Positions 1 to 9,064 of a stretch of 37,850 nucleotides of DNA are shown piece after piece. Source of the DNA: Oscillospiraceae bacterium (lineage in GTDB: Bacteria > Bacillota > Clostridia > Oscillospirales > Oscillospiraceae). The stretch is taken from positions 1 to 37,850 of the forward strand of contig JAFWVB010000152.1 in NCBI GenBank assembly GCA_017518445.1, read 5' to 3'. Made by a program: the position numbers and the translations under genes. The notes beneath the pieces are model-generated. The model was not told the DNA's origin. It did no database searches and saw only the letters and a list, made by a program, of their open reading frames with translations. Each line of letters begins with the position of its first letter. Positions within the stretch are counted from its first letter, which is position 1.

Positions 1-35
1 TCAATCAAAAAATTAAAAAATTCGGGTAATTTTTG

Positions 36-140
36 TTTTTTCGCTCTGTGGAGTGATTTTTAATTGCTCCGCGGGGTAACTTTTCTGATATGCGTCAGAA
101 AAGTAACCAAAAGAACGCAAAAAGGGAGAGGGGATTCCGA
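36..140 (+). repeat. Structured dispersed repeat, left copy
   Basis: A T-rich lead and a degenerate half-unit (CGCTCTGTGGAGTGATTTTT) are followed by the full unit GCTCCGCGGGG at 66-76. Next is a stem-loop with arms at 75-88 and 95-108 (13 of 14 positions pair, loop TATGCG), then an A-rich tail ending in GATTCCGA at 140. A copy with the same order of parts, in the same orientation, lies at 37736-37850. The stem sequence differs between copies but pairs in both. No coding potential is seen. The function is unknown; it resembles dispersed intergenic repeats, and two copies in one window suggest a family. Confidence 0.7.
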
Positions 141-158
141 ATTTCCCCTCTCCCTTTT
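120..158. repeat. Perfect 15-bp inverted repeat (hairpin)
   Basis: Arms at 120-134 (AAAAGGGAGAGGGGA) and 144-158 are exact reverse complements around a 9-nt loop. The hairpin overlaps the tail of the left structured repeat. It could act as a terminator in either direction or simply be part of the repeat. Confidence 0.65.
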
Positions 159-179
159 ATCCCTCTCCCTTAAAACGGC

Positions 180-205
180 AAAAGGGAACGGCTTCGTTCC
201 CTTTT
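180..205. terminator. Hairpin with T-rich arms, possible terminator
   Basis: AAAAGGGAACG at 180-190 and CGTTCCCTTTT at 195-205 form an 11-bp perfect stem with a 4-nt loop. It lies downstream of the minus-strand deacetylase gene and could back up its termination; the direction is uncertain. Confidence 0.4.
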
Positions 206-254
206 GATACCCTCCGCGACGGGTTGAACACCGATAGTGCGGAGTGAAATTATT

Positions 255-290
255 AAGCCCTCGCACGCATTGGCGGGCGGGGGCTTTTTT
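255..290 (+). terminator. Rho-independent terminator-like hairpin
   Basis: AAGCCCTCGC (255-264) pairs with GCGGGGGCTT (277-286) with one G-T pair, followed by a T-run to 290. The T-run follows the stem on the plus strand. On the minus strand the same stem lies just past the deacetylase stop codon at 300, so it may also end that transcript. No other gene is seen between 1 and 299. Confidence 0.5.
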
Positions 291-299
291 AGTGTCTTA

Positions 300-1565
300 T
301 TACGAGAAATCATACCCGAAATCGGGGCGGACGTCGTAATCGAACACATCGGCGGCGTCATAGAATTGGAGATAGCGGCTGCGCGACCAGCGGAGCGTCG
401 TGCCGTCAGGGTGGAGACGGTCGCAGATAACGGCGCAGATGTCGCCCTTTATCTTTGAATACGACTCGATACCGACGGAGGCGAACACGCGGAAGCCCTG
501 CTCCTGCATATATTTGAAGCACGGACCGGTCTGTGTGACGTCGTTGCCGTCGAGCCTGCCGCCGAACGGGTAGAAATAGAGCTTTGTCGCACCGACGAGC
601 GAGGCGACCTCATTTTGCCAGCGCTCGTTATCCGCCACGACGCGCTCATACGACGCGTTGGCGAGGTTGAGGTGAGACCATGAGTGACAGCCGAAATACC
701 AGCCTGTCTCCTTGAGACGCTCCACAATGGGCTTTACAGCCTCGATCTCCTTTTGGCGGTTTGCCTCAAACTCGGCGGAGGTGTTCTCCTTGTCCGTGTG
801 CGTGCGGTAGCCGAGGATACCCTCGTACCCCGTGAGGCACAGACAGCCCTTCGCGCCGAAGAGCGAGAAATCCGGGTGCTCGTTCACGAACTTGTCCATG
901 ATAGTTATCGCGTCGAGATCCTGCGACACGACCTCGTTTCCCTGCGGGTCGAGTCCCCAGCTCCAGAGATTGCCGTCGTCGCCGATTATGAGCTTGTAGG
1001 TGAAGCCGTTTTCGAGCATGTACGCATAATAATTTACGTCGTCATAGGAGATGATAATGGGCTTTTTGCCCTCCGGCAACATGAGCGTGTTGCGTACCAT
1101 CACGGCTTTTCCGCTGTCGTCGGTCGTCTCAGTCCAGACGTCGTTCATGTCGACCATGATATAGCCGTTGTCATAGAGGCTTTGCAATATTTTATTGTAT
1201 TCGCTGACCGTGACCATCCAGTCGTCTATGCCCGCCTCTTTATAGTCGCCGTCAAACGCAAGCTCCGGATACGCTATGACGGGGTGGAAGAAGATATGCT
1301 CAACAATGCCGTCATAAGGGACGAGCTCGCCGTAATTCGCAGGATCGTCCCAGTATTTCTGAACGGGAGTCATCGATAGCTCTTTGATTTTTTCATCGAG
1401 CGCCTCCTGCACCTCGACGGGCGCCTTCGGTCCAGCCGCTTCCTTAATAATGACGGGGTCGGGGGTATCCTCCTTCACGGACTTTTTCTTCTTTCCGCAG
1501 CCGGCGAGCGCCAGAGGCAAAAGCAGGCACACGGCTAAAAGCGCGCAAATCATCCTTTTGTTCAC
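300..1565 (-). CDS. Polysaccharide deacetylase-like lipoprotein
   Basis: This is a 421-residue exported lipoprotein. The N-terminus is a hydrophobic signal with lipobox LAGC (acylated Cys23), then a Lys-rich linker. The body carries NodB-fold features: SYDDV in place of the usual TFDD metal-binding segment, HSWSHLNL matching the H-S/T-x-x-H metal motif, and a YFYPFGGRLD segment. Members of this family remove acetyl groups from cell-wall or other polysaccharides using a divalent metal. The start is GTG at 1563-1565, chosen because AAGGAGG lies 7-8 nt upstream and the signal peptide begins there. The gene is divergent from addB and appears to be monocistronic. The replacement of T/F in the first motif leaves catalytic activity and substrate open. 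Confidence 0.8.
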   Translation of the reverse strand: MNKRMICALLAVCLLLPLALAGCGKKKKSVKEDTPDPVIIKEAAGPKAPVEVQEALDEKIKELSMTPVQKYWDDPANYGELVPYDGIVEHIFFHPVIAYPELAFDGDYKEAGIDDWMVTVSEYNKILQSLYDNGYIMVDMNDVWTETTDDSGKAVMVRNTLMLPEGKKPIIISYDDVNYYAYMLENGFTYKLIIGDDGNLWSWGLDPQGNEVVSQDLDAITIMDKFVNEHPDFSLFGAKGCLCLTGYEGILGYRTHTDKENTSAEFEANRQKEIEAVKPIVERLKETGWYFGCHSWSHLNLANASYERVVADNERWQNEVASLVGATKLYFYPFGGRLDGNDVTQTGPCFKYMQEQGFRVFASVGIESYSKIKGDICAVICDRLHPDGTTLRWSRSRYLQFYDAADVFDYDVRPDFGYDFS

Positions 1566-1606
1566 GGTTGTCCTCCTTGTACCGTTTTAATACACCTATT
1601 ATATCC

Positions 1607-1634
1607 ATAATACGACATTTTTGAAAATAATCAA
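1607..1634 (-). promoter_or_regulatory. Promoter for the deacetylase lipoprotein gene
   Basis: Read on the minus strand, TTGATT (1634-1629) is followed after 16 nt by TATTAT (1612-1607). A second possible -10, TATAAT, lies at 1603-1598. This leaves a leader of roughly 30-40 nt before the GTG start. Confidence 0.5.
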
Positions 1635-1644
1635 GAACGAGTGA

Positions 1645-1672
1645 TTACAAAAATGAGACATTGTGGTAAAAT
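1645..1672 (+). promoter_or_regulatory. Promoter for addBA
   Basis: TTACAA (1645-1650), a 16-nt spacer and TAAAAT (1667-1672) precede the addB ATG at 1708. It is divergent from the deacetylase promoter. Confidence 0.45.
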
Positions 1673-1707
1673 ATATTAAAATAAAAGACTGTGGGGTGGA
1701 AAGTGGT

Positions 1708-4700
1708 ATGCTTGAACTTATGCTCGGACGGGCGGGGAGCGGAAAAACCGCCGCCGTAATGCGAAGTATGGGAGAGCTGCACCGCGGCGGCAGACAAAGC
1801 GTTATGATCGTGCCGGAGCAGTATTCGCACGACGCGGAGCGTCAGCTCTGCGCGGAATGCGGGAACGGCATATCACTGAGCGCGGAGGTTTTGAGCTTTT
1901 CGCGCATTTGCAGCCGCGTTTTCGAGGAGACGGGAAAGGCGGCGTACAAGACGCTCGACCCATGAGGGCGCGTACTGCTTATGCACCTCGCGCACAGAGG
2001 CGTGCAGTCGAGGCTCGAGGTGTTCACGCTGCCGGACAGACGGACGGATTTTCTGTCGTCGCTCATAGATATATACGATGAATTCAAGTCCTCCGGCGTG
2101 GATATGGACGAGCTCTGCGCGGCGGCGGACGGAATGGAGGGTGCTCTCGGCGGCAAGCTCCGCGATATATCGCTTATTTTCAGCGCTTACGACGCGATGA
2201 GACCGGAGGGGCTTTTAGACCCGCGGGAAAAGCTCGGAATGCTCGCGGAGGACATAGGGGAGAGCTCTTTTGCTGACGGAAAAAGCATATTTATAGACGG
2301 CTTTACCGATTTTACGCGGCAGGAGCTCGACGTGATAGACGGACTGATGAAAACGGGAGCGGACATAACCGTGTGCCTGACGTGCGACGGGCTTTACGGC
2401 GAGGAGGAACAGTTCGAGCTTACGCGGAAAACAGCGCGCCGTCTCGCGGATATGGCGAAAAAGCGCGGCATACGATTCAGTGTCGCGGATATGCGCGTGC
2501 AGGAGGGCAGGCGATCCGGTGAGATGGCGCTCGTCGAGGAAAGCATTTTTTCGCAGGAGCGCGCGGAGACAGCGGGAGAGGCGGAGAAAATCAAGATACT
2601 TACGGCGCCATCTGTCGCGGCGGAGTGTGAGATGGCGGCGGGCGAGGCGCTCGAGTTTGTGCGTAAATACGCGTACAGGTACAGAGACATCGCAATCGTC
2701 GCGCGGGACTGGGAGAGATATGCCTCCGCGCTTGAGAGCATACTCGAAAAATTCGGAGTGCCGGCAATGTCTGGCGAAAAGAGCGACATACTCGAAAAGC
2801 CGGTAATGGCGCTTATCGTGTCTGCGCTCGACGTGCTCGCGTCGGACTGGGAGCACACGAGCGTGTTTAAATACCTCAAGACGTGGCTTACCGGCGTGGA
2901 GCGGGACGAGATCGACCTTCTGGAAAACTACGTTCTCAAATGGAATATACGCGGCAAAGGGCTGTGGACGCGCGAGGAGGGGTGGAGCTTCGACCCGGAG
3001 GGCTTCATACAAGCTGACGGCGAAAGGCATGAGGAAACGCTCGCGCGGGTGAACGCGGCGCGGAGCGCGACGGTTTTGCCGCTTAAACGCCTCGGTGCGG
3101 CGATGCAGGAAAACGCGGGCGCAACGGGCAAGCTCAAGGCGCTTTATGCGTTTTTGGAGGAGATCGGTCTGCCGCGGAGACTTGCGGAGAAAACGCGGCG
3201 ATTCAGATCGCTCGGACTTGTGCAGGATGCGGAGGAGTACGCCCGCATTTGGGACATAATTACGGATGCGATGGAGCAGACTGCCGCGATTTTAGGCGGA
3301 AAACCCATAGAAAGTGGGGAATTTATACCGCTTTTCAAGCTGGTTTTGAGCAAATATGAGGTAGGCACGATACCGCCGGCTCTCGACCGCGTTTCGATAG
3401 GCGGAATGCTGCGCGTGCGGCGGCGGGGCGTGAAATGCCTTATACTGCTCGGCGCGTCGGACGAGGCGATGCCGAAATACACCTCGTCGGAGAGTATGCT
3501 GTCCGACGACGACCGCGCGTATCTTGAGAGCCTCGGCTTTGAGCTAAGCGAGGCGCCGGACAGCCGCCTTGCGCGGGAATTAAACGCGATATATTCAACG
3601 CTCACGATGGCGTCGGACAGGCTCACTGTTTCGTATGTCGAGGGTGACAGACCGTCTTTCGTAGTTTCAAAATTGGAAGAGCTGTTCAAAATCGGGGAGG
3701 GCGGCGATATAAGCCGCGCGCGGTGCGCGGCGCTTCTGCCGCTGTTCGAGCTCGCCGTTGCAGACGGGAAAGAGGGCGACGAGTGGGCGGCGGCGGCACT
3801 TGAATACCTCAAAGAGAGCGGCGTCATGCGCGAAAAGCTCGCGGCTGTTTACCGCGCGGCGGAGATGACGAGGGGCAAGCTCTCGCAATCGGCGGCGGAG
3901 AGGCTTTACAGCAGGGAGATAAACACGACGGCGTCGAGAGTAGAAAAATTTTTCTCGTGCCGGTTTGCGTATTTCATGCAGTACGGGCTGAAGGCGAAAA
4001 AGCGCGGCAGGGCGGAGCTTGACGCGCCGGAGGTAGGCAATTTCATGCACTATCTTTTGGAGAACGTTACGCGGGATGCAAAGCCTATCGGCGGGCTCGG
4101 CTCGCTTGGCGAGACGGAGTGCCGAGAGCTTACGAGAAAATATGCCGCGCTCTATGTCGATGAGGTGATGGACGGCTTTAAGGACAAATCCGGCAGGTTT
4201 AAGTATCTGTTTTCACGGCTTTCCTATGACGCGGAGAGGATAGTCCTCGATATGGCGGCGGAGCTGAAAATTTCAAAATTCGAGCCGCTCGATTTCGAGC
4301 TCGATTTCTCGCAGGGCGGGACTATGCCGCCCGCGGAGATATCGGGAGACGGGGTGACCGTAAGAGTGAACGGGCGCGTGGACAGGGTAGACGGCTGGAC
4401 GCGCGGCGACAAGCTGTATCTGCGCGTCGTGGACTATAAGACCGGAAAAAAGGATTTCAGCCTGTCAGACGTTGCGGACGGGCTCGGAATACAGATGCTT
4501 CTGTATCTTTTCGCGCTCCGCGAGGGCGGACGGGAGAAATACCACAGTGAGGTCGTTCCGGCGGGCGTGCTGTACGCGCCGGCGCGTGACGTCATTGTGA
4601 AGGCTTCGCGGTCGATAACGCCGGAAAAGCTCGAACGGGAGCGTGAAAAGGCGCTGACCCGAAAGGGGCTTATACTCGACGATCCGGAGGTCGTCAGGGC

Positions 4701-5034
4701 GATGGAGGACAGCGACGAGCCGAGATACATACCGATAAAGCTAAAAAAGGACGGCGCGGACGGAGACGGTCTTGCGTCGCTTGAGCAGTTCGGGCGGCTA
4801 AAAAGGCACATAGACAGGACGCTTCTCGAAATGGGACGCGAGATCCGCGGCGGCGAGATAGGCGCGGAGCCGTATTTCAAATCAAACAGCGACAACGCCT
4901 GCAATTACTGCGAGTATTTCGAGGCGTGCCATTTCGACGAGCGGCGCGGCGACAGCTTCCGGCGGCTGAAGAAATTCAAGCCAGCCGAGGCGTGGGCGCG
5001 TATTGAGAGGGGAGCGGGCGATGGAGAAAAATAA
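1708..5034 (+). pseudogene. addB: AddB helicase-nuclease subunit, interrupted by in-frame TGA
   Basis: AddB pairs with AddA to resect double-strand breaks for RecA. The reading frame runs from ATG 1708 (after GGGGTGG) to TAA 5034 without any frameshift, but codon 86 (1963-1965) is TGA. Both sides read as AddB: the N-terminus has Walker A GRAGSGKT (residues about 7-14), and the sequence after the stop continues with GRVLLMH. The full frame is 1108 codons, normal for the family. The C-terminal RecB-type nuclease motif DYK is at about 909-911. The iron-sulfur cysteines are at about C751, C1065, C1068 and C1074. A Gly codon GGA changed to TGA by one base would explain the stop. Reinitiation at ATG 1981 would drop the Walker A segment. 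Possible explanations are a recent nonsense mutation, a sequencing error or readthrough. The gene overlaps addA by 14 nt. Confidence 0.85.
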
Positions 5035-8000
5035 GGTCATGCTGACAGCGCAGCAGCGCCTTGCGGTCGAAACTACGGGCGGAGAGCTGCTTGTCTCCGC
5101 GGCGGCGGGTTCCGGCAAGACAAAGGTGCTTGTGGAGCGGCTTTTGAGGCAGATAACCGATTCGAGAATCGGTGCTGATATAGACGATTTTCTCGTCATC
5201 ACCTATACGCGGGCGGCGGCGGCGGAGCTTCGCGGCAAGATAATGGACGCTATCTCGGAAAGGCTCGCGACAGAACCGAAAAATCGGCTTTTGCGGCGGC
5301 AGCTCGGACTTTGCCGAAAGGCGCAAATAAGCACGATACATGGCTTTTGCTCGTCGCTGATAAGAGAAAACGCGCATATGATCGGCGTCGCGCCGGATTT
5401 TCGTATAGCGGAGGAGACGGAGCTTGCGGAGATAAAGCAGACAGTTTTAGACAGGCTCCTTGACAGCCGATATGAGGCTCAGGAGGCGCACCCCGGCTTT
5501 ACGCTCCTTGTTGACACGATGAGCGCGGGGCGCGACGACTCGAAAATAGCGGAGATAACGCTACGTCTGCACGCGGCTGTTATGAGCCACCCGTATCCGA
5601 AAAAATGGCTTGAAACGGAGCGCGGCAGACTCGCGCTTGACGGAGTTTCGGATCTGAAGGAGACGCCGTGGGGGGAGTATCTTCTGCAAAAAACAAAAAG
5701 CGCGGTCGCCTATTGGCGGCGTCGGCTCGAAAGGCTCTGCGACGAGGCTTCGTTAAGTCCCGATTTCGCGGCATCTTACGGCGCGGGGCTCTCGGAGCAG
5801 GCAGCGCGCGCGAGGGCGTTTGAAGATGCGCTTGCGATCGGCTGGGACAGCGCGTTCGGCGCGTCGGATATGTCGAAGGTAAAGGTCTGCAGGATAAGCG
5901 GATATGATGACCTCAAAAAGGAGCGCGACCGCTGTGTGGCGGGGCTTCAGAAAGCCGCCTCCGTACTCGCCGCGCCGTCAAAGGAGCTTTTGGAGGATAT
6001 GCGCGAGACAGCGCCTGCGGTGGACGAGCTTTTGAGCCTTGCCGCCGATTTCGACGCGGCGTTTTCAGATGAAAAGCGGCGGCGTTCGATCATGGATTAT
6101 TCCGATCTCGAGCATATCGCGCTTGAGCTTTTGACAGATGAAAACGGAGAGCGGACGCCGCTCGCGATCGAGGTCTCCGCGCGGTTTCGCGAGATACTGA
6201 TAGACGAATACCAGGACGTTAACGCCGTGCAGGAGCTGATTTTCCGCGCCGCGTCAAGGGGCGGGGAGAACATTTTCACGGTCGGCGACGTGAAGCAGTC
6301 GATATACAAGTTCAGACTTGCCGATCCGTCGATATTCCTCGAAAAATACCTGCGCTTGCCGGACGCGGAAGACGCCGCTGAGGGCGAGGGCAGGCGCGTG
6401 ATACTGTCGAAAAACTTCCGCTCAAGGGGCGGGGTGCTCGACGCGGTGAATTACATATTCAAAAATATTATGTCAGCCGAATTCGGGGAGATGGACTACA
6501 CGCCGTCGGAATATCTCTATCAGGGTGCGGAGTACGCGGAGCGCGAAGAGTGCGATACGGAGCTGTATGTTATAGACGCGCCGGACGGCGATGATACGCC
6601 GGATGCGGGAGAAGCCGAGGCGGAATTTATCGCGGCGCGGATCGAGGAGCTTTTGCAGAGCGGCGAAATTTCGGACGGCGCGGGCGGCGCGCGGCGGATA
6701 AAATACGGGGATATAGCGATACTTCTGCGCTCTGTTAAGGGCAGACAGCGGCGGTATGCGCACGCTCTCGAAAAGCGCGGCATACCGTGCGCGGCGGGAA
6801 AGAGCGCCGAATTTTTGAGCACGGTAGAAATATCGGTCATATCGTCGCTTCTGTCTGTTATCGACAATCCGCGGCAGGACATACCGCTTGTATCCGTACT
6901 GCGAAGCCCTGTTTACGGCTTTACGGCGGACGATTTAGCGGAGATACGGCTCGCCGATCGGGACTCTGATATATGGTCGGCGCTAAAAAAAGCGTCGGAG
7001 AAAGGCGAGCGGTATGCGGCGTTTGTCGAGGAGATAGAGAGTTACCGCGACCTCGCGCCGGATATGTCGGCGTCGGAGCTTATTTGGCATATTTACAGCC
7101 GCACGGGTATGCCCGGAGTAATGAGCGCGATGACGGGGGGCGCGGAGAGATATGAAAATCTCATGCTGTTTTTGGAGGAGGCGCGCCGATTTGAGAGGTC
7201 CGGCAGACGCGGGCTTTACGCATTTAACTGCCACATCAAAAAGATGATGGACGACGGCACCGAGCCGGAGAGGTCGGAGCCTGTTGCGGCGGTGAACGCC
7301 GTCACGATAACGAGCATACACAAATCGAAGGGGCTTGAATATCCGGTCGTATTTCTCGCGGACACGGCAAAGGAGTTCAATCAGCAGGACACTCGCGAGC
7401 GGCTTCTGATACATCCTAAGCTCGGCGTCGGCGCGAAGCGGCTCGACCTTGAACGTCGGTTGGAATACCCGACCGTGCCGCGGCTTGCCATAGCGGCGAA
7501 AATAAAATCGGAGACGCTCGCGGAGGAGCTGCGCGTGCTCTATGTCGCGATGACGAGGGCGCGTGAAAAGCTGATAATCACATGCGCGTATAAGGACGCG
7601 GAAAAGACGATGCAAAAGCTGCGGCGCGACAGCTCGCTGCCGGTTGAGCCGCAGGTGCTTGAGGACTCAAAAAGCGTCGCGGAGTGGCTTCTGCTCGCGG
7701 CGATGCAGAGACCGGAGGCGTGCGCTTTACGCGCTGGCGAATGCGGCTTTACGACGGACGACTGCGGAAAGCCGTGGCGCATAGAGCTTGTGGAGGGCGG
7801 CGTATCATCGCCGTTCGCTGAGAGCGCCGAGACGCCGGAAAAGCGCGAGGCGGACCGCGAAAAGGTACTCGAAATAGCCGAAAGAGTGAATTTTCTCTAC
7901 GCTCACGCGGCGGCGACAAACGTGCCGAGCAAGCTGACGGCGACGGAGCTGAAGGGGCGGTACGGTGAAGCGGAGGCGGCGGAGGACGCATATCGGACGG

Positions 8001-8569
8001 AACCGAAGTTGGCGGATCCTGAACTCAAAAAACCCGATTTTTTGGGCGGCGATAAGCCGCTTACGGGCGCGGAGCGCGGCGTCGCGATGCACACGGCTAT
8101 GCGGTATATCGACATTGAGCAATGCACCTCTGAGGACGGTGTACGCTCGGAGATCGCGCGCATGGAGCGCGAGGGGCTTCTGACGCGGAACCAGGCGGAG
8201 GCGGTCAGCGCGGAGAAAATATATCGGTTTTTCGCCTCTGAGACGGGCGCGATGGTGCGCGGCGCGGACGAGGTGCGGCGCGAGTTCAAATTCCTGCTTC
8301 TCGTGCCGGCGGAGGAGTTTTACGCTGATTGCGGCGATGAAAAGATACTCCTTCAGGGTGTTGCGGACTGCTGTGTCGAGAAAGACGGTAAGTTAACCAT
8401 AATAGATTATAAAACAGATTATGTAGATGAAAATAACATCGCGGAGAAAATCGACCTGTACAGGGGACAGCTCGGCGTGTACTCGCGCGCAATGGGCGAG
8501 ATATTCGGCAAGACTGTAGAGCGGAGGGTGATATATTTCTTCTCAAAGGGGATCGCCGCGGAGGTGTAA
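5021..8569 (+). CDS. addA: AddA ATP-dependent helicase/nuclease subunit A
   Basis: This is a 1182-residue UvrD-like (SF1A) helicase with a RecB nuclease domain, the motor partner of AddB in break processing. Visible motifs in order are the Q-motif TAQQRLAVE, Walker A AAAGSGKT (27-34), the thread TRAAAAELRGK, Walker B-type LIDEYQDVN, GDVKQSIYKFR, NFRSRGGVLD, the late helicase motif ITSIHKSKGLEYPVVF followed by VAMTRAREKL, and the C-terminal nuclease motif DYKTD (D1129-D1133). The start ATG 5021 lies inside the 3' end of addB, with GAGGGGAG upstream, so translation is probably coupled. If addB is truly broken, the complex may be inactive despite an intact addA. Confidence 0.95.
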   Translation: MEKNKVMLTAQQRLAVETTGGELLVSAAAGSGKTKVLVERLLRQITDSRIGADIDDFLVITYTRAAAAELRGKIMDAISERLATEPKNRLLRRQLGLCRKAQISTIHGFCSSLIRENAHMIGVAPDFRIAEETELAEIKQTVLDRLLDSRYEAQEAHPGFTLLVDTMSAGRDDSKIAEITLRLHAAVMSHPYPKKWLETERGRLALDGVSDLKETPWGEYLLQKTKSAVAYWRRRLERLCDEASLSPDFAASYGAGLSEQAARARAFEDALAIGWDSAFGASDMSKVKVCRISGYDDLKKERDRCVAGLQKAASVLAAPSKELLEDMRETAPAVDELLSLAADFDAAFSDEKRRRSIMDYSDLEHIALELLTDENGERTPLAIEVSARFREILIDEYQDVNAVQELIFRAASRGGENIFTVGDVKQSIYKFRLADPSIFLEKYLRLPDAEDAAEGEGRRVILSKNFRSRGGVLDAVNYIFKNIMSAEFGEMDYTPSEYLYQGAEYAEREECDTELYVIDAPDGDDTPDAGEAEAEFIAARIEELLQSGEISDGAGGARRIKYGDIAILLRSVKGRQRRYAHALEKRGIPCAAGKSAEFLSTVEISVISSLLSVIDNPRQDIPLVSVLRSPVYGFTADDLAEIRLADRDSDIWSALKKASEKGERYAAFVEEIESYRDLAPDMSASELIWHIYSRTGMPGVMSAMTGGAERYENLMLFLEEARRFERSGRRGLYAFNCHIKKMMDDGTEPERSEPVAAVNAVTITSIHKSKGLEYPVVFLADTAKEFNQQDTRERLLIHPKLGVGAKRLDLERRLEYPTVPRLAIAAKIKSETLAEELRVLYVAMTRAREKLIITCAYKDAEKTMQKLRRDSSLPVEPQVLEDSKSVAEWLLLAAMQRPEACALRAGECGFTTDDCGKPWRIELVEGGVSSPFAESAETPEKREADREKVLEIAERVNFLYAHAAATNVPSKLTATELKGRYGEAEAAEDAYRTEPKLADPELKKPDFLGGDKPLTGAERGVAMHTAMRYIDIEQCTSEDGVRSEIARMEREGLLTRNQAEAVSAEKIYRFFASETGAMVRGADEVRREFKFLLLVPAEEFYADCGDEKILLQGVADCCVEKDGKLTIIDYKTDYVDENNIAEKIDLYRGQLGVYSRAMGEIFGKTVERRVIYFFSKGIAAEV

Positions 8570-8622
8570 AAGGCGGATTTTTGCGCCGCGTAAAAATTCG
8601 GGAGGAAATAATATAAAAACAC

Positions 8623-8651
8623 TTGCATTTTTTATCGGGCTGTGCTAAAAT
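8623..8651 (+). promoter_or_regulatory. Promoter for rpmE
   Basis: TTGCAT (8623-8628), an exact 17-nt spacer and TAAAAT (8646-8651) sit upstream of the L31 gene. Confidence 0.65.
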
Positions 8652-8692
8652 ACTCTCTGCGTCAATGGACAGTAATTATGAGAGAGGTGAAC

Positions 8693-8896
8693 ATGATGAA
8701 GGAAGGAATCCATCCCGACTACGAGCAGACCACCATTAAGTGTGCTTGCGGCAATGTGATCGAGACGGGAAGCACAAAGAAGGACATCAAGGTAGAAATC
8801 TGCTCCAAGTGTCACCCCTTCTACACCGGCAAGCAGAAGCTGGTCGATACAAGCGGCCGCGTCGATAAGTTCAACAAGAAATTCGGCATTAAATAA
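8693..8896 (+). CDS. rpmE: 50S ribosomal protein L31, zinc-binding type
   Basis: A 66-67 residue L31. The opening KEGIHPDYE, the CACGN pair and the [12 protein letters not shown] pair give the four cysteines of the zinc-containing form. The ending [11 protein letters not shown] is characteristic. It binds the large ribosomal subunit near the central protuberance and forms a bridge to the small subunit. Two adjacent ATG codons (8693, 8696) follow AGAGAGGTG; family starts usually read MK, so 8696 is equally possible. It is monocistronic, with its own promoter and a terminator at 8911-8945. Confidence 0.97.
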   Translation: MMKEGIHPDYEQTTIKCACGNVIETGSTKKDIKVEICSKCHPFYTGKQKLVDTSGRVDKFNKKFGIK

Positions 8897-8910
8897 TTTC
8901 GCTTATACTG

Positions 8911-8945
8911 AAAAACGGTACAGTTCACGCTGTGCCGTTTTTTTG
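8911..8945 (+). terminator. Rho-independent terminator of rpmE
   Basis: AAACGGTACAG pairs with CTGTGCCGTTT (one G-T pair) around TTCACG and is followed by a run of T. Confidence 0.85.
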
Positions 8946-8975
8946 TTAAATCGGGGCTGTGCCGCCAAATATCTA

Positions 8976-9004
8976 TTGTGTTTTTTTCTTTTATATGGTA
9001 AAAT
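8976..9004 (+). promoter_or_regulatory. Promoter for the SLH protein gene
   Basis: TTGTGT (8976-8981), a T-rich 17-nt spacer and TAAAAT (8999-9004) precede a roughly 55-nt leader before ATG 9065. Confidence 0.55.
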
Positions 9005-9064
9005 CACAATATCATTTTGCGCGCTTTTTTCAGAAGCGTAAAAAATTTACAGAGGGGTAATTTT

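Noticed and set aside
1963..1965. TGA read as a sense codon throughout this organism
   Set aside because: Several other genes here (for example the endolysin, holin, connector-fibre and the four-helix protein) end at TGA at sensible positions with the next ribosome site just after, so general reassignment does not fit.
2852..2864. ACACGAGCGTGT inside addB as a further phage operator
   Set aside because: The spacer is 2 nt rather than 3 and it lies in coding sequence far from the switch, so it is most likely chance.
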